Shown one piece after another: positions 59,618 through 64,000 of a stretch of DNA of 64,000 bases. This DNA is from Anaerolentibacter hominis (GTDB lineage Bacteria; Bacillota; Clostridia; Lachnospirales; Lachnospiraceae): contig NZ_JAWDIX010000001.1 in NCBI RefSeq assembly GCF_032380675.1, forward strand, positions 1,178,001-1,242,000, given 5' to 3'. The notes beneath the pieces are model-generated. The model did not search any database. It was not told where the DNA came from and saw only the letters and a list, made by a program, of their open reading frames with translations. The translations under genes were made by a program, and so were the position numbers. Each line of letters starts with the position of its first letter. Within the stretch, counting starts at the first letter, position 1.

Positions 59618-59688
59618 ACAAGAAGACGGTTTGCATAGCGCGGCGGTGTTTGTTGCAATAAGACGGCTCGCATAGCGGCGTTTGTTGG
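59618..59688. repeat. Short dispersed repeat, family 2, copies 3 and 4 in tandem
   Basis: Two adjacent copies of the frame AAGAAGACGG/AATAAGACGG, GCATAGCG, GGCG-TTTGTTG lie between acpP and rnc. Confidence 0.6.
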
Positions 59689-59748
59689 AAGGCAATCCGG
59701 CAGACGGCGGACCGGAGAAAAGCAGAAAGAGAGGCGTGGAGAGAGACG

Positions 59749-60450
59749 ATGAAACAGTCATTTCATGAACTGTGCGGTACACTGAAGTACACGTTTAAAA
59801 ATGAGGGATTGCTGCGCCAGGCAATGACTCACAGTACATTTTCCAATGAACACGGCATGTCCAGACTGGCGAACAATGAGCGGCTGGAATTTCTGGGGGA
59901 CGCGGTGCTGGAAGTGGCAACCAGCGACTTTTTATACCGGGCATATCCGAATATGGAAGAGGGAGATCTGTCCAAACTGCGGGCCAGTATAGTCTGTGAA
60001 CCAACACTGGCAGATGTGGCCAGAGAATTAAATCTGGGCGAATACCTGATGATGGGCAGGGGCGAGGATAAGACTGGCGGCAGAAAAAGAGATTCTATTT
60101 TATCTGATGCGGTGGAGGCGCTGATCGGGGCGATTTATCTGGATGGTGGTTTTACTAACGCAAAAGAATTTGTGAGCCGTTATATCTTAAATAATATGGA
60201 GCACAAAAAATTGTTTTACGATAGCAAGACGATCCTGCAGGAGATGGTTCAGGAGAACTTTACACAGCTGCTGTCATACCGCGTTATCCGGGAGGAAGGG
60301 CCGGACCATGATAAGATGTTTACGGTCCAGGCATTTATCGGGGAGGACGGCTATGCCACCGGCAGCGGGAAATCCAAGAAAGCGGCGGAACAAAAGGCAG
60401 CCTATGGTACGATACTGATGCTGAAGAAAGATGGAATGAAATGTATTTAA
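59749..60450 (+). CDS. rnc: Ribonuclease III
   Basis: The 233-residue protein has the RNase III signature NERLEFLGDAVLE (about 43-55), the second metal region SDAVEALIGAIYLDGG, and a C-terminal double-strand RNA-binding domain (about 160-230). It processes rRNA and structured RNAs. Weak GAGAGACG precedes the ATG. Its last 10 bases overlap the start of smc. Confidence 0.97.
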   Translation: MKQSFHELCGTLKYTFKNEGLLRQAMTHSTFSNEHGMSRLANNERLEFLGDAVLEVATSDFLYRAYPNMEEGDLSKLRASIVCEPTLADVARELNLGEYLMMGRGEDKTGGRKRDSILSDAVEALIGAIYLDGGFTNAKEFVSRYILNNMEHKKLFYDSKTILQEMVQENFTQLLSYRVIREEGPDHDKMFTVQAFIGEDGYATGSGKSKKAAEQKAAYGTILMLKKDGMKCI

Positions 60451-63400
60451 AGAGTATAGAGGTACAGGGATTTAAATCCTTTGTCCATAAAATGAAGTTT
60501 GAATTCTATGGCGGCATTACTGGCATTGTGGGCCCCAACGGCAGCGGCAAAAGCAATATTGGAGACGCGGTGCGATGGGTGCTTGGCGAACAGAGCGCCA
60601 GACAGCTGCGCGGATCGAAGATGGAGGATGTCATTTTTTCCGGGACCGAGACGAGAAAGCCGCTCGGGTTTGCTTATGTTGCCCTGACTCTGGATAACAG
60701 TGACCATATGATCCCCATCGAGTACGATGAGGTGACCGTTGCCAGGAGGGTGTACCGGTCCGGGGAGAGCGAGTATCTGATCAATGGCAATGGCTGCCGC
60801 CTCAGGGATGTGCAGGAACTGTTTTTTGATACCGGAATCGGCAAGGAAGGCTATTCAATTATCGGACAGGGCCAGGTTGACAAAATTTTGAGCAGCAAGC
60901 CGGAGGATCGAAGAGAGCTCTTTGACGAGGCGGCAGGTATTTCCAAATTTAAAAAGCGCAAGAATCAGGCAGAGAAAAACCTGGATGCAGAGCATCAGAA
61001 TTTAAATCGTGTGAACGATATCCTGGGAGAGCTGGAAAAACAGATTGGGCCGTTAGAGCGTCAGTCCGCGGCGGCCAAAACATACCTTTCCCTGCGGGAT
61101 GAGCTAAAGGTTCTGGATGTCAACCTCTTTTTGATGCAGTATGACAGCATGGAAAACGGGCGGAAGGAACTGGAAGAAAAGATTCAGATCGCATCGAAGG
61201 ACCTGGAAGCGGCCAGGGAATCCTATGAGGGAATCCGGAAAGAGTATGATGAGCTGGAAGCTTCTCTGGAAGAAGAGAACAGGAAGCTGGAAGAAAAACG
61301 CAGCCTCCTGGAACAGAAGAAGATCAATCTGGAGCAGCTGGGCGGCCGGATTAACGTCATGCAGGAGCAAATTGCCGGTATGCAGCAGAGTGACCTGCAT
61401 CTCCAGGACCGGAAGGAAAGCCTTCAAAAAGAGCAGGAGGACCGTCTCAGGGAACTGGAGGAAGGAAAAAAGAAATTAAAAGCTTTGGAGGAAGAGATTG
61501 AGGCCTCCAATGTGATTATACAGCAGAAAAAGCAGGCTCTGTTTGATGTGAGACAGAAGGCAGAGCAGTATTCCAGGCTGATGGAAGAAGGCTATGACAA
61601 AGTCCTGGAGCGGATGGAAAATGATTCGGACACCAAGGCGTTCCTGGAGAGAAGCCATGCCGTTTATGAGCAGACCCAGAGCAGGAAAAATGCCCTTCTG
61701 GAAGAAATGGAGCGGTCGAAAACGGAAGGCGGGCATCTGAAGGAGACGGTGCGAAAAGGACAGGAAGAATTAAATGTGTTAAACAGCCGCCTTTCCAGAT
61801 ATCAGGTCAGCAATGAGATGGCCCAGGAAGATTCCCAGGAACTGAAAAAAACGCTGGAAGAAAAGAGCAGAGAGCTGCAGCGCAGCAGCCAGGAAATGCA
61901 GAGGACAGCCTTAAAGCTGGAATCCCTGCAGAATATCGCGGAGCGCTATGACGGATACGGTAACAGCATCCGCAGAGTGATGGAACAGAAGGAGCGGCAG
62001 CCGGGCATTATCGGTGTAGTGGCGGATATCATCAAAGTAGAGAAAGAATATGAGACCGCAGTGGAGGTTGCTCTGGGCGGCAGTATTCAGAACATCGTGA
62101 CGGAGACGGAAGAAACCGCAAAACAGCTGGTCGCCTACTTGAAAAAAAATAAATTTGGACGTGCTACTTTCCTGCCTCTGGAAAGTATGAAGCATAACCG
62201 TGGTTTTCAGCAGAAAGAAGTGCTGAATGAGCCAGGGGTTATTGGTCTGGGCTCAACATTGGTGAAGGCAGAGGCCAAATATGATAAGCTCACGGAGTAT
62301 CTGCTTGGCCGCATTGTTGTGGTGGATACGATTCAGAACGCCTTGAGTCTGGCTAAGAAATACAGATATTCCCTGCGCATGGTAACAAAGGACGGGGAAC
62401 TTCTTACGCCGGGAGGCGCTATAACGGGAGGAACGTATAAAAATTCCGGAAATCTTCTGGGGCGGAACCGGGAGATGGAGGAGTTGAAACACAGCCTGGG
62501 ACGCCTGAAAAAGGAGAACGCGGGGCTGAAAGCCGAAGTAGAAGAGCTGCAGAAGGAGCTTCAGGAGAAGCAGGATATTTTAGCGGAAAATAGTGAGGCT
62601 TTGAAAGAGCTGGCCATCAAAAAGAGTGTGCTTTCTTTAAAATGCGAGCAGGCAGCTGAGGCACAAAAGGCTGCCGCCGGGCGGCTGGACGCGCTGGAGC
62701 AAGAGTACGCCGGGCAGGAAGAAGAACTGGAGAAGATCAGAAGCCAGATTAAAGAGCTGGAAGCCGAGCTGGCAGAGCGGGGCAAGAAGAGTCAGAGCGC
62801 CGAGGAAGCCATGGAAGAATACAGCAGGGAGCTGGAAGAATTCCAGGCCGCTGCCAAACAGCAGGATGAAGAACTCGCTAAGCTGCGCCTGGACTTTGCC
62901 GCGGCGGAGCAGAGCCGTATTTTCCAGCTGCAGACGATTGGCAGGCTGGAAGAAGAAATCAGCCATTTTAATCAGGAGGAAGAGTCCCTTGACCGTACCA
63001 TTGATCAGAATAAGGTACAGATAGCGGAAAAAGAGCAGGAAATCGGAACACTCCGTGAGCAAATGGAGAATGAACGGAAGCTGGTGGACGAGCTGGAGGG
63101 TGAGACTGCAGAGCTGGCGGTTAAAAAGAATGACATCGCCCTCCGGCAGAAATCCTTCTTTGAGAAACGCGAAACCATGTCCGAGCAGATGAATGCTCTT
63201 GACAAGGAGGTCTTTCGTCTGAACGGCCAGAAAGAAAAGATGGAGGCAGCGCTGCAGTCACAGATGGATTATATGTGGGAACAGTATGAGCTCACTTATA
63301 ACCGCGCGCTCCTGCTGAAAACTGATTCCAGCCAGAGCCAGAATCAGATGAAGAAGTCCATCGGGGAACTGAAGGAAAAGATCAGAGCCCTGGGGGATAT

Positions 63401-64000
63401 TAATATTAATGCCATAGAGGACTATAAAAACTTATCCGAGCGGTACGAACTGCTTTCTTCTCAGAGAAATGACATTGTATCTGCGGAGGAATCGCTCCGG
63501 CGGATTATTGAAGAACTGGACACGGAAATGCGAAGACAGTTCCGGGAAAAGTTTGACGCGATTAACCAGGAATTTAATAAGGTGTTTAAGGAACTCTTCG
63601 GCGGCGGACATGGAAGGCTGGAACTGGTGGAGGATGAGGATATTTTGGAAGCGGGAATCCGCATCATCGCCCAGCCGCCCGGGAAAAAGCTGCAGAATAT
63701 GATGATGCTTTCAGGAGGTGAGAAGGCACTGACAGCAATTTCCTTGCTGTTTGGCATCCTGAATCTTAAGCCTTCTCCTTTCTGTCTGCTGGATGAGATT
63801 GAAGCGGCCCTGGATGACAGCAATGTAGGACGGTTTGCGGATTATTTAAAGAAACTGTCAAAGAAAACCCAGTTTATTGTCATCACGCACCGGCGCGGCA
63901 CAATGACGGCCGCGGATATCCTATATGGCATTACTATGCAGGAGAAGGGAGTATCCACCATGGTATCCGTCAATCTGCTGGATGATCAGTTGGACAAATA
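60441..64000 (+). CDS. smc: Chromosome partition protein SMC (stop codon cut by window end)
   Basis: The ATG at 60441 overlaps the end of rnc, and the frame is open to the end of the window. It encodes 1186 residues ending LLDDQLDK; the next two bases are TA, so only the last base of a TAA or TAG stop is missing. Walker A is GPNGSGKSN (31-39). Two long coiled coils flank the hinge (about 520-680, with GIIGVVADIIK). The signature LSGGEKALTAISLLF is near 1090 and Walker B CLLDEIEAALDD near 1115. It forms a dimer that organises and segregates the chromosome. The order rnc-smc is common in Firmicutes. Confidence 0.97.
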   Translation, partial: MYLKSIEVQGFKSFVHKMKFEFYGGITGIVGPNGSGKSNIGDAVRWVLGEQSARQLRGSKMEDVIFSGTETRKPLGFAYVALTLDNSDHMIPIEYDEVTVARRVYRSGESEYLINGNGCRLRDVQELFFDTGIGKEGYSIIGQGQVDKILSSKPEDRRELFDEAAGISKFKKRKNQAEKNLDAEHQNLNRVNDILGELEKQIGPLERQSAAAKTYLSLRDELKVLDVNLFLMQYDSMENGRKELEEKIQIASKDLEAARESYEGIRKEYDELEASLEEENRKLEEKRSLLEQKKINLEQLGGRINVMQEQIAGMQQSDLHLQDRKESLQKEQEDRLRELEEGKKKLKALEEEIEASNVIIQQKKQALFDVRQKAEQYSRLMEEGYDKVLERMENDSDTKAFLERSHAVYEQTQSRKNALLEEMERSKTEGGHLKETVRKGQEELNVLNSRLSRYQVSNEMAQEDSQELKKTLEEKSRELQRSSQEMQRTALKLESLQNIAERYDGYGNSIRRVMEQKERQPGIIGVVADIIKVEKEYETAVEVALGGSIQNIVTETEETAKQLVAYLKKNKFGRATFLPLESMKHNRGFQQKEVLNEPGVIGLGSTLVKAEAKYDKLTEYLLGRIVVVDTIQNALSLAKKYRYSLRMVTKDGELLTPGGAITGGTYKNSGNLLGRNREMEELKHSLGRLKKENAGLKAEVEELQKELQEKQDILAENSEALKELAIKKSVLSLKCEQAAEAQKAAAGRLDALEQEYAGQEEELEKIRSQIKELEAELAERGKKSQSAEEAMEEYSRELEEFQAAAKQQDEELAKLRLDFAAAEQSRIFQLQTIGRLEEEISHFNQEEESLDRTIDQNKVQIAEKEQEIGTLREQMENERKLVDELEGETAELAVKKNDIALRQKSFFEKRETMSEQMNALDKEVFRLNGQKEKMEAALQSQMDYMWEQYELTYNRALLLKTDSSQSQNQMKKSIGELKEKIRALGDININAIEDYKNLSERYELLSSQRNDIVSAEESLRRIIEELDTEMRRQFREKFDAINQEFNKVFKELFGGGHGRLELVEDEDILEAGIRIIAQPPGKKLQNMMMLSGGEKALTAISLLFGILNLKPSPFCLLDEIEAALDDSNVGRFADYLKKLSKKTQFIVITHRRGTMTAADILYGITMQEKGVSTMVSVNLLDDQLDK

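Overview
The window reads as a chromosome segment of a spore-forming, Gram-positive anaerobe of the Clostridia, most likely Lachnospiraceae. The support is an ispH-rpsA fusion gene, a formate-tetrahydrofolate ligase plus folD pair, a rubrerythrin, GerMN and CwlC-like sporulation proteins, tepA next to an FtsK/SpoIIIE gene, strong AGGAGG-type ribosome binding sites, many TTG and GTG starts, and moderate GC. The species cannot be named from this. No rRNA, tRNA, CRISPR array, prophage or intact transposase was seen.

Layout. 1-5.8 kb: end of a GGDEF-EAL protein, a MerR regulator with a NagZ-type lipoprotein, a zinc-ribbon membrane protein, a catalase and a DsbA-like protein. 5.9-13 kb: an autoregulated TipA-like regulator, an EamA permease with a metallo-beta-lactamase-fold hydrolase, a TPP-riboswitch-controlled thiW, an M29 aminopeptidase coupled to an unknown gene, a polysaccharide deacetylase, and a cation exchanger behind a yybP-ykoY-type (Mn2+) riboswitch. 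13-20 kb: a rubredoxin-like oxidoreductase, a 1209-residue secreted PIG-L deacetylase (minus strand), rubrerythrin and tepA. 20-29.6 kb: uppP, ftsK, two tandem ATP-grasp genes, fhs, an SDR and a solute-binding lipoprotein. 29.6-40 kb is an accessory stretch: a seven-codon upstream ORF before a CD3324-type gene, an alpha/beta hydrolase, a WYL regulator divergent from a DJ-1 protein, a two-component system with a third membrane gene, two methyltransferases and a membrane-anchored amidase. 40-49 kb: pyrBI (minus), an aconitase-family hydratase, egsA, a CwlC-like amidase, folD and a large membrane protein (minus). 49.4-64 kb is conserved housekeeping: rimO-pgsA-cinA, a GerMN lipoprotein, a HI0933-type flavoprotein, cmk-ispH/rpsA, plsX-acpP, rnc-smc. 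smc runs to the last base of the window, with only the third base of its stop codon missing.

Functional themes are oxidative defence (catalase, rubrerythrin, rubredoxin-like oxidoreductase), envelope and spore-wall remodelling, one-carbon metabolism (fhs, folD) and lipid synthesis (pgsA, egsA, plsX, acpP).

The most unusual non-gene content is a family of four structured intergenic repeats (about 79-179 bp; copies near 2.8, 13.2, 27.2 and 44.4 kb) with a strong terminal palindrome, plus smaller repeat families. Other notable signals are a complete internal ribosome binding site and start codon at the ispH/S1 junction, two very short leader ORFs, two MerR-type operators, and overlapping divergent promoters ahead of rimO. 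All assignments come from reading the sequence; no database search was run.
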